Of a DNA stretch of 12,101 nt, positions 6,488-12,101 are shown one piece after another. The translations under genes and the position numbers were made by a program. The notes beneath the pieces were generated by a model. That model searched no databases, had not been told where the DNA came from, and was given only the letters and a program-made list of their open reading frames with translations. Location: NCBI GenBank assembly GCA_024959975.1, contig JANXFM010000213.1, positions 1-12,101 of the forward strand, in the 5' to 3' direction. The stretch is from Flavobacteriales bacterium. GTDB lineage: Bacteria; Bacteroidota; Bacteroidia; Flavobacteriales; UBA7430. Every line of letters begins with the position of its first letter. Position 1 is the stretch's first letter.

Positions 6488-7519
6488 TTTTCTTGTTATG
6501 TATCTCTTGTAGTACGATATGAGTAGCGTACTAATAGGCAGTGCAATAATTAAACCTGTTAAGCCCAGTAAACTTCCCCAAACGGAGAGTGATAATAAAA
6601 TAATTGCAGGGTGTAATCCTGTAACTTTATTCATAATCTTTGGAATGAGAATGCTTTCTTGTATGAGTTGTACTATGAGGAATACTAGGGCTGTAGCACC
6701 GAGTGATATCCAAATATTTTGACCTGTTTCCAAGCTGTGAAGTATGCTTAGTAAGAAGGCTGGTATAAATCCAAGGATTTGCATGTAGGGCACAAGATTA
6801 AGACTCCCTACGACTAGTCCCAATAGAATCCCTAAGGGGAGTCCTATAATCTTAAATCCCACACAAAATAAAATTCCGACAATAAAGGCAATGGTTGCCT
6901 GACCTCTAAAGTATGAGCGCATTCCACTGTTTAGGTCGTTAGCTATATCTTGCGCTATATCCCTGTATTTGCCGGGAATCCAGCTTATCCATGATTCATT
7001 TAGTTTTGGATATCCGAGTAGGATGAATACTAGGTATATGAGAATAAAAAATATTCCAAATATTCCCATTAGTAAATCGAGAGATTCGGAAAATAAGCTT
7101 TTTAGTAGTGGTGTAATTTTGTCTATTGTTTCGTTGATGGAGCTGCTGTTTATGAAGTCTTTAGTGTGATCAGAAGTCATAAAGTCATTTATCTGATCAT
7201 TTAGCTGTGTCGGAATCGGTGGGATAAATTCAGCATATTCTTTTACCAGGATTGTAGCTTTCTGAAATTCTTGATTAATAATGGGAGTACTTATTAAAAA
7301 AATTAATGTAACAAATAGGGTAGATGTGCATAATCCAATTGCAACTGCGAACCCTCTTTTTTTAATTTTTAATTTTTCTTGAATAAAAGCAATTAGGGGG
7401 TTCATGAGGTATGCAATAAAAAGTGCAATAAAAAATGGAGCAAGCACACTCTTTAATGTATAAATAAGGTAAGCCAAAATTGATATGATGAAAATGTTTC
7501 TCAGTGTTTTTTCTTGCAT
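6476..7519 (-). CDS. AI-2E family transporter (UPF0118, PerM/TqsA-like membrane protein)
   Basis: A 347-residue integral inner-membrane protein. About eight hydrophobic segments are visible: near residues 8-45 (two), 57-80, 148-169, 207-246 (two), 249-262, 272-295 and 304-335. A hydrophilic domain at about 85-145 lies between the third and fourth, as is typical of this family. The family signature ILIPKIMNKVTGLHP and the following LSVWGSLLGLTGLIIALP near the C-terminus are clear. Members include E. coli TqsA (autoinducer-2 export) and PerM, and some act as Na+/H+ antiporters; substrate cannot be assigned here. The ATG at 7519 follows a -7 box by about 35 nt. The last 12 bases overlap the end of the protoporphyrinogen oxidase gene, which is read towards it. 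Confidence 0.9.
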   Translation of the reverse strand: MQEKTLRNIFIISILAYLIYTLKSVLAPFFIALFIAYLMNPLIAFIQEKLKIKKRGFAVAIGLCTSTLFVTLIFLISTPIINQEFQKATILVKEYAEFIPPIPTQLNDQINDFMTSDHTKDFINSSSINETIDKITPLLKSLFSESLDLLMGIFGIFFILIYLVFILLGYPKLNESWISWIPGKYRDIAQDIANDLNSGMRSYFRGQATIAFIVGILFCVGFKIIGLPLGILLGLVVGSLNLVPYMQILGFIPAFLLSILHSLETGQNIWISLGATALVFLIVQLIQESILIPKIMNKVTGLHPAIILLSLSVWGSLLGLTGLIIALPISTLLISYYKRYITRKLTD

Positions 7520-7556
7520 ATTTTCTATTCGTAAAGGGTTTAGATACCAGATTATC

Positions 7557-7564
7557 CAAATTTA
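7557..7564 (-). promoter_or_regulatory. -7 promoter box for the AI-2E transporter gene
   Basis: The minus strand reads TAAATTTG, an exact TAnnTTTG match, with a leader of roughly 35 nt to the ATG at 7519. No convincing -33 element is seen 17-20 nt upstream. Confidence 0.45.
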
Positions 7565-7654
7565 AAATTCTTTAGTTAAATAGTGTTATTAAGCTTGATG
7601 AATTTTGATCTTATTTGAGTGGCTTATTCATCTACACGCCAATATTGCATTAAA

Positions 7655-7677
7655 ACAAAGGTGTAGTTAACCTTTGT
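7655..7677. repeat. Inverted repeat, 8-bp arms
   Basis: ACAAAGGT (7655-7662) and ACCTTTGT (7670-7677) are perfect complements around a 7-base loop. No T tract follows on either strand, so it does not look like an ordinary terminator. Confidence 0.5.
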
Positions 7678-7860
7678 AAAGCTTTGACAGTGAGCACTTA
7701 ACGCGTTTAGCTAACTTTAACTTAACACGTCTGTAATGTGTTTGATTTAATCTTGTTGAAAATTAAATTGTCAGATTGTCAGTCGTAAATTTCGTGCTTA
7801 AAATCAGTTGTTTTTTGACAAGGTGTCAGTTTGTTTTATTGTATGACTGATTACTGAAAA

Positions 7861-7887
7861 TGTCTTGCGACCATGTAGTCATGCAGT
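7861..7887. repeat. Degenerate 8-base tandem tract (AGTCATGC type)
   Basis: TGTCTTGC, GACCATGT and AGTCATGC follow one another in 8-base register and run into AGT. The 11-mer AGTCATGCAGT (7877-7887) recurs exactly at 8039-8049. Confidence 0.5.
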
Positions 7888-7907
7888 AAAAAAGGTTTTA
7901 AGTTTTG

Positions 7908-7925
7908 TTCCGATAGTTATCGGGA
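7908..7925. repeat. Short palindrome TCCGATA-gt-TATCGGGA
   Basis: A hairpin of 8 pairs (one G-T) with a two-base loop, core CCGATAGTTATCGG. I recall similar palindromes scattered in other flavobacterial intergenic regions, but cannot verify that here. It could be a REP-like element. Confidence 0.55.
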
Positions 7926-7968
7926 TTCAAGTTTTTAGCATCACATCTTTAGGAATTTGATACGTAAC

Positions 7969-8038
7969 ACCTACCAATCTACGAACCTACCAACCTACCA
8001 ACCTACTTAATACCTAGTACCTGATACCTAATACCTAA
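7969..8038. repeat. Tandem short-repeat array, five 8-base then four 7-base units
   Basis: Units are ACCTACCA, ATCTACGA, ACCTACCA, ACCTACCA and ACCTACTT (7969-8008). After two bases come TACCTAG, TACCTGA, TACCTAA and TACCTAA (8011-8038). Both families share the core ACCTA, so the second may derive from the first by loss of one base per unit. The units are too short and have no spacers, so this is not a CRISPR array. Confidence 0.85.
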
Positions 8039-8070
8039 AGTCATGCAGTCATAAGGTCGTTTAGTCTGCA
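8039..8070. repeat. Degenerate 8-base tandem tract, four units
   Basis: AGTCATGC, AGTCATAA, GGTCGTTT and AGTCTGCA follow in strict 8-base register, each with GTC at positions 2-4. The tract begins directly where the TACCTAA array ends and touches the 43-base duplication. Confidence 0.6.
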
Positions 8071-8154
8071 CTTCGACAGGATTTCCTGCCGGAGTCAGGC
8101 TCAGTGTGACACACTTCGACAGGATTTTCTGGGGTAGTCAGGCTCAGCGTGACA
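8069..8154. repeat. Head-to-tail 43-base tandem duplication
   Basis: Copy one is 8069-8111 and copy two 8112-8154, abutting with no spacer. They match at 38 of 43 positions. Both start CACTTCGACAGGATTT and end AGTCAGGCTCAGNGTGACA, with most differences in the middle. In copy one CAGGA-tt-TCCTG forms a small hairpin. The pieces CTTCGACAGG and CTCAGNGTGACA resemble a widespread Bacteroidota intergenic sequence that I recall, here interrupted between them. Confidence 0.88.
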
Positions 8155-8217
8155 ACCCAAGACTTATCACTTTAGGCACTTTATAAGTACTTTTAACTTT
8201 TTTAGGGGTTGAGGGCT

Positions 8218-9360
8218 TTACTTTTTCTTCTTAAGCCAGAAGAATAGGGCCAAACCAAATACAATCAATCCGGCAGATATCATTTCAGCTTGGGTTAGTC
8301 CCTGATAAAGTTCGTTGTTAATACGGATCTTCTCAATCGAGAAGCGTTCCAATCCGTTAAACACCAAATATACCCCAAAGAGCATCCCCGGAGCTTTAAA
8401 ACTGTTTCTAAGCTTCCAGATGACGGTAAATAGAATAATCCCCATCAGAGCTTCGTAAACAGCTGTAGGGTACACAGGAGTAGCTAATTCGAAGCAGTAA
8501 ACCCCAAGAGGGTCAGAGCAGATGTCCATACGTTCACCGGCACGAATTACATTATTAGGGTAGGTATAAGCCCACATCCAGTCGGGTAAGAATTGCAACC
8601 ACTCCGGTTTTGGGTTTAGATTGGAAATTCCCCAATCACCATCTCCGGACATATGACAACCAATTCGACCAATACCATAGGCAAGCATTAAAGGAGCCGC
8701 CATAGCATCGGCAATGACTCCTGTTCTAATTCCATATTTCTTTACATACAAGATTACTGCTAAGGCTCCACAAATTAAACCTCCGTAAAAGGTTAATCCA
8801 CCACCGGACAGCAATTGTCCCATCGGGTCGGCTATAAAATCATCCCAATTTTCGAGCTGGTGGAAAATTTTTGCCCCGACCAATCCTGCACCGGCAGAGA
8901 TCAATAGAATATTGGCTGTTAATTCCTGAGGTTTTACATCCTCTTCTTTCGTAACAATTTCTGTGTATTTATTGTTTTTCTTTAGGTATAAAGCATAGGC
9001 TAATCCTAGTAGTAAACCTATAATAGCTCCTGTTTCGGAGCCTTTTAATGAGAAGAGGAATGAGAAGGTGTCGTCAATAAAATAGTTGTAATTATGGTAA
9101 GCAAACAAGCCTTTAAAGCCGATAAGCAAGCCAACAAGAGCATATCTGATGATATCTTTAAGTTCGGTTGGTCTTCCTTTAATTACTTTTCTACGTGTTG
9201 TAGGAATGATGCCCGCTTTATTTTTTTCGGCCAGATCTTTAGCTATAAAATAACTTCCGGCTAAAAAGCCCATAGCTATAAAAAAGCCAAAGGTTTTAAA
9301 GGGTAGTGGAATAAATACACCGGTGATATATTCTATTAGATGACTAAGCGTTGGAAACAT
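8218..9360 (-). CDS. lgt: Prolipoprotein diacylglyceryl transferase, long Bacteroidota form
   Basis: A 380-residue polytopic inner-membrane enzyme that moves diacylglycerol from phosphatidylglycerol to the lipobox cysteine of prolipoproteins. The Lgt signature GRIGCHMSGDGDWG (231-244) is clear, with R232 matching the essential arginine of the E. coli GRLGN motif. Other family blocks are SGGGLTFYGG (185-194), VYPTAVYEAL (296-305) and NGLERFSIEKIR (335-346). It is about 90 residues longer than E. coli Lgt, with extra sequence around 46-75 and 125-150. Two family histidines appear as tyrosines (Y192 where E. coli has H103, Y297 in the HPSQLYE block), which I think is a subtype feature. The ATG lies 5 bases after the mtaB stop, so it is the second gene of a two-gene operon. 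The C-terminus ends in lysines. Confidence 0.93.
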   Translation of the reverse strand: MFPTLSHLIEYITGVFIPLPFKTFGFFIAMGFLAGSYFIAKDLAEKNKAGIIPTTRRKVIKGRPTELKDIIRYALVGLLIGFKGLFAYHNYNYFIDDTFSFLFSLKGSETGAIIGLLLGLAYALYLKKNNKYTEIVTKEEDVKPQELTANILLISAGAGLVGAKIFHQLENWDDFIADPMGQLLSGGGLTFYGGLICGALAVILYVKKYGIRTGVIADAMAAPLMLAYGIGRIGCHMSGDGDWGISNLNPKPEWLQFLPDWMWAYTYPNNVIRAGERMDICSDPLGVYCFELATPVYPTAVYEALMGIILFTVIWKLRNSFKAPGMLFGVYLVFNGLERFSIEKIRINNELYQGLTQAEMISAGLIVFGLALFFWLKKKK

Positions 9361-9365
9361 TTATT

Positions 9366-10679
9366 TTAATTTAGGATCTCGGCGTGAATGTTACCATCTT
9401 CGGCAAAATCGTTCAGTTTAACTTTTACACTTTGGTTTCTTAAGCCCGGATCGTAATCAACCTTTACCTTAACGTAGTTTTCGGTAAAGCCTTGTATGTA
9501 CCCGTTTTTATTTTCGTGTTCAAATAACACAGTACGCGTAGCACCAATGTTCTTTTCGTAGAAAGCTCGTTTTTTCTTGGTAGACAAAATACGCAACATT
9601 TTACTTCTTTGATGCCGAACACCTTTGTCTACAACACCTTTCATTTCTACAGCTTCTGTATTTGCACGTTCAGAATAGGTAAACACGTGTAAGTAGGATA
9701 CGTCTAATTCATTTAGCAAATTGTAGGTTTCCTGGAAGAGTTCTTCTGTTTCTCCGGGAAAACCAACGATCACATCCACGCCAATACAGCAATCCGGCAT
9801 TTTGTCTTTAATACGTGTGATGCGTTCTTTGTAAAGTTTCGTGTGGTAACGACGCTTCATTTTTTTCAATAATTCGTCAGAACCCGATTGAAGAGGGATG
9901 TGGAAGTGAGGAACAAAGATCTTTGAATTAGACACAAAATCAATGGTTTCGTTCTTCAATAAATTGGGTTCAATAGATGAAATACGAAGCCTTGATATCC
10001 CTTCCACATCATCTAAAGCCTTTACCAGGTCTAAGAATGTGTGCTCGTGTTTTTTATTTCCAAACTCTCCTTTACCATAATCGCCAATATTTACGCCCGT
10101 AAGTACAATTTCTTTAATATCTCTTTCAGATATTTCTTTAGCATTTTTAAGAACATTTTGAAGTTGATCACTTCTGGAAATACCTCTAGCTAAGGGGATG
10201 GTACAGTAGGTACATTTGTAATCGCAACCATCTTGAACTTTTAAGAAAGCCCGGGTTCTATCGCCAATGGAGTATGCTCCTTCAAAGAAATCGGCATCCT
10301 CAATTTCACAAGAGTGAATTTCTGCTATGTCTTGTTTGCTTAGGTCGTTCAGATAAGAAGGAAGTTTAAACTTTTCTGTAGCCCCAAGAACCAGATCAAC
10401 ACCTTCGTATTTTGCAATTTCTTCGGGTTTTAACTGCGCAAAACAACCAATGATAACCACAAAAGCCTCCGTGTTAACCTTTAAAACCTGACGTACAAGG
10501 CGTTTACATTCCTTATCCGCATTCTCGGTGACCGAGCAAGTGTTAAGAACATAAATATCAGCCTTTTCCTTAAAATCAACCTTTTCATAGCCTTCATCCT
10601 CACAAGAACGCGCTATGGTAGAAGTCTCAGAAAAGTTGAGTTTACAGCCTAAAGTGTGAAAAGCTACTTTCTTCATCAT
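9366..10679 (-). CDS. mtaB: tRNA (N6-L-threonylcarbamoyladenosine(37)-C(2))-methylthiotransferase MtaB
   Basis: About 437 residues from ATG 10679 (an adjacent ATG at 10676 is equally good). It is a radical-SAM enzyme that adds a methylthio group to t6A37 of ANN-decoding tRNAs. The N-terminal UPF0004 domain has the three cluster cysteines in HTLGCKLN, LNTCSVTE and IIGCFAQ. The radical-SAM CxxxCxxC motif is in QDGCDYKCTYCTIP, and a C-terminal TRAM domain follows at about the last 65 residues. HTLGCKLN and the GISRS segment favour MtaB over MiaB or RimO. The longer frame from a TTG at 10694 is rejected because it overlaps the -7 box. It is followed after 5 bases by lgt and is divergent from the solute-binding lipoprotein gene. 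Confidence 0.92.
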   Translation of the reverse strand: MMKKVAFHTLGCKLNFSETSTIARSCEDEGYEKVDFKEKADIYVLNTCSVTENADKECKRLVRQVLKVNTEAFVVIIGCFAQLKPEEIAKYEGVDLVLGATEKFKLPSYLNDLSKQDIAEIHSCEIEDADFFEGAYSIGDRTRAFLKVQDGCDYKCTYCTIPLARGISRSDQLQNVLKNAKEISERDIKEIVLTGVNIGDYGKGEFGNKKHEHTFLDLVKALDDVEGISRLRISSIEPNLLKNETIDFVSNSKIFVPHFHIPLQSGSDELLKKMKRRYHTKLYKERITRIKDKMPDCCIGVDVIVGFPGETEELFQETYNLLNELDVSYLHVFTYSERANTEAVEMKGVVDKGVRHQRSKMLRILSTKKKRAFYEKNIGATRTVLFEHENKNGYIQGFTENYVKVKVDYDPGLRNQSVKVKLNDFAEDGNIHAEILN

Positions 10680-10691
10680 ATAAATCGGCTG

Positions 10692-10699
10692 CAAAGTTA
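10692..10699 (-). promoter_or_regulatory. -7 promoter box for the mtaB-lgt operon
   Basis: The minus strand reads TAACTTTG, matching TAnnTTTG, 12 bases before the ATG at 10679. TTTG further upstream (10726 to 10723) is 23 nt away, longer than usual, so the -33 is uncertain. Confidence 0.45.
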
Positions 10700-10719
10700 A
10701 GAAATTAAGGCGCTATGGA

Positions 10720-10750
10720 TTTCAAATAAACAAACAAAGTTCTATTTTAG
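10720..10750 (+). promoter_or_regulatory. Probable promoter for the solute-binding lipoprotein gene
   Basis: TTTC (10720-10723), 19 nt, then TATTTTAG (10743-10750): each element is one base from consensus and the spacing is right. The leader would be about 13 nt before the ATG at 10768. Confidence 0.4.
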
Positions 10751-10767
10751 AAGCATAAATTAAATCT

Positions 10768-12101
10768 ATGCGTCTATTCGTTGTAATTGTTAGTGTTTTT
10801 GTTTTATCTTCTTGTGGGTCAGCAGGTAAGCGTGATCAGTCTAAGATGATCTTTAAATACAATGAGTCGGCAGGAATACACTCTTTTGATCCTGCTTTTG
10901 CCAAAGACCAGGCAAGAATTTGGTTTTGCAACCAAATTTACAACAGTTTGGTACAGTTGGATTCCAACTTACAAGTTCAACCATCCATAGCAAAACGTTG
11001 GGAAATTTCAGACGATGGATTGCAATATGATCTCATCATTCGCGATGATGTAGGTTTTCATGAATCTGAAAAAATCTTTGGTGTTAACGAGGGTAGAAGG
11101 GTAGATGTAAATGACGTAGTTTACTCCTTAAATCGCCTAAAAGACAAGAAAACAGCTTCTCCCGGAGCCTGGGTTTTATCGAGTACAAATAGCGTTTCTG
11201 CCTTTAATGACAGTACCGTTCGTATTAATTTGTTAGCGCCAAATCCCGCCTTTTTAGGTTTGCTCTCTATGCAGTATTGTTCTGTGCTTCCGGTAGAGTC
11301 TGATACCATTCTTGATTTCTTTGATGCACCTATAGGCACGGGCCCCTTTCATTTTCAGTACCACAAAAACAATGTAAAGTTGGTACTTCGTAAGAACATC
11401 AATTATTTTGAATTTGAAGGGGATAAACAATTGCCCTATTTAGATGCAGTTGCCATCAGCTTCATACCGGATAAGCAAACGGCCTTTTTGGAATTTATTA
11501 AAGGAAATTTTGATTTTTTATCAGGTATTGATGCTTCTTACAAGGATGAATTATTGGATGGTAACGGAATACTTCAAGTGAAGTACCTGGAGAAACTGAA
11601 TTATAGCAAGCAAGACTATTTGAATACCGAGTATTTAGGAATTCTAATGGACGAGAATCAGGAGAATGAGGCTTTAACGGACGTAAGAGTTCGTCAGGCT
11701 TTAAATCTAGCTTTCGACAGAGACCTGATGATGCAGTATCTGAGAAATAATATTGGAACTCCTGCCCATAGTGGGTTTATACCCAAAGGGCTTTCCGGAT
11801 ATCAAACGGCAGTGGGCTATGATTATAATCCGAAAATGGCGAAACAACTTTTGTTTGATGCCGGTTATCCAAATGCTCAGGGGATTCCTGTAATTCATCT
11901 CAACACAACCAGCTCGTATGTAGATCTGTGCGAGTACATTCAGCATGCATGGGAAGAGCTGGGATTTAAAGTTGAAGTCAATGTAAACCCACCATCAACA
12001 CACAGACAACAAGTGTCAAAGTCTCAATTATCCATTTTTAGAGGCTCTTGGATTGCTGATTATGCTGACGCCGAGAATTATTTATCTCTTTTTTATTCTA
12101 A
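10768..12101 (+). CDS. Peptide-type ABC transporter solute-binding lipoprotein (SBP_bac_5), 3' end missing
   Basis: The frame is open from ATG 10768 to the window edge, 444 codons with no stop, so the C-terminus is cut off. The N-terminus is a lipoprotein signal: MRLFVV, a hydrophobic core, then the lipobox LSSC with C16 as the likely lipidated residue, so the mature protein is membrane anchored. Family 5 solute-binding features follow: FDPAFAKDQARIWFCNQIYNSLV, the PSIAKRWEISDDGLQYDLIIRDDVGFH region, IGTGPFHF, DVRVRQALNLAFDRDLMM, and GYDYNPKMAKQLLFDAGYP. These are typical of DppA/OppA-like receptors for oligopeptides or similar solutes; the ligand is unknown. Typical family length is 500-550, so roughly 80-100 residues are missing. 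The neighbouring lgt product would be expected to lipidate it. No permease or ATPase genes are visible. Confidence 0.9.
   Translation, partial: MRLFVVIVSVFVLSSCGSAGKRDQSKMIFKYNESAGIHSFDPAFAKDQARIWFCNQIYNSLVQLDSNLQVQPSIAKRWEISDDGLQYDLIIRDDVGFHESEKIFGVNEGRRVDVNDVVYSLNRLKDKKTASPGAWVLSSTNSVSAFNDSTVRINLLAPNPAFLGLLSMQYCSVLPVESDTILDFFDAPIGTGPFHFQYHKNNVKLVLRKNINYFEFEGDKQLPYLDAVAISFIPDKQTAFLEFIKGNFDFLSGIDASYKDELLDGNGILQVKYLEKLNYSKQDYLNTEYLGILMDENQENEALTDVRVRQALNLAFDRDLMMQYLRNNIGTPAHSGFIPKGLSGYQTAVGYDYNPKMAKQLLFDAGYPNAQGIPVIHLNTTSSYVDLCEYIQHAWEELGFKVEVNVNPPSTHRQQVSKSQLSIFRGSWIADYADAENYLSLFYS

Larger units (their letters stand above)
7565..8217. other. Repeat-rich non-coding gap between lgt and the AI-2E transporter gene
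   Basis: About 650 bases with no supportable reading frame on either strand. From left to right it holds an inverted repeat (7655-7677), two tandem ATTGTCAG units (7767-7782), a short TGACA-agg-TGTCA hairpin (7816-7828), AGTCATGC-type 8-base tracts (7861-7887 and 8039-8070), a CCGATA palindrome (7908-7925), 8- and 7-base tandem arrays (7969-8038), a 43-base tandem duplication (8069-8154) and an irregular ACTTT-rich tract (8162-8204). Both flanking genes read leftward, so it is downstream of lgt and upstream of the transporter promoter. No transposase, tRNA or att-like site is visible. Confidence 0.8.

Noticed and set aside
7362..7559. 65-residue minus-strand frame at the start of the AI-2E transporter gene
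   Set aside because: It overlaps the transporter in another frame, covers the -7 box and shows no recognisable domain.
7632..7677. Two mutually exclusive hairpins (CTACAC/GTGTAG versus ACAAAGGT/ACCTTTGT), attenuator-like
   Set aside because: They lie upstream of the transporter's -7 box, not in its leader, and no T tract or leader peptide accompanies them.
7969..8038. Possible CRISPR array
   Set aside because: Units are only 7-8 bases with no unique spacers, and no cas genes are present.
7565..8217. Possible transposon remnant or integration site
   Set aside because: No transposase fragment, target-site duplication pair or tRNA end could be identified; only short repeats are present.
10680..10694. 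TTG start for mtaB at 10694
   Set aside because: It falls in the -7 box; the UPF0004 domain starts right after the ATG pair at 10679/10676.
11121..11946. Minus-strand frames within the solute-binding lipoprotein gene
   Set aside because: They are antisense to a continuous 444-codon frame with clear family motifs and a lipobox.

Overview
The window looks like chromosomal DNA from a member of the Bacteroidota, most likely a flavobacterium-like lineage. The reasons are: low G+C; almost no Shine-Dalgarno sequences; repeated matches to the Bacteroidota promoter pattern (-33 TTG or TTTG, about 19 nt, then -7 TAnnTTTG) just upstream of genes; and gene content such as a long-form Lgt, a RecQ with a displaced zinc module, a DUF493 protein and an MtaB-type methylthiotransferase. 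This placement is inferred from sequence style, not from a database match.

Left part (1-1328). The first 53 bases are the 5' end of a leftward gene that leaves the window. A rightward PhnP-like metallo-beta-lactamase-fold hydrolase diverges from it. The hydrolase converges on a leftward HU-family DNA-binding gene, and the two share a palindromic bidirectional terminator. HU has a textbook Bacteroidota promoter.

Central part (1344-7564). A leftward, tightly overlapping set runs from an AAA_28-type P-loop NTPase to recQ (TTG start) to fmt, with overlaps of 11 and 8 bases, and is read from a promoter around 4810. Diverging from it is a rightward pair, a DUF493 protein and protoporphyrinogen oxidase (a heme biosynthesis enzyme), separated by 2 bases. 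The oxidase overlaps tail-to-tail by 12 bases with a leftward AI-2E-family membrane transporter.

Gap (7565-8217). About 650 non-coding bases hold a dense mosaic of short repeats: 7- and 8-base periodic tracts, a head-to-tail 43-base duplication, and small palindromes. This is the least ordinary part of the window.

Right part (8218-12101). A leftward pair, mtaB (tRNA ms2t6A modification) followed by lgt (lipoprotein diacylglyceryl transferase), diverges from a rightward solute-binding lipoprotein of the peptide ABC transporter class. That gene runs off the right edge. Its lipobox makes it a plausible substrate of the neighbouring Lgt.

Most genes are core housekeeping: translation initiation, tRNA modification, DNA repair, nucleoid structure, heme and lipoprotein maturation. 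I see no phage, transposase, CRISPR array, RNA gene or defence island, and I cannot make a strong case for a wholly new system. The best leads are the repeat mosaic, the rearranged RecQ within its coupled operon, the Lgt histidine-to-tyrosine changes, the near-leaderless promoters, and paired DnaA-box-like motifs upstream of HU.
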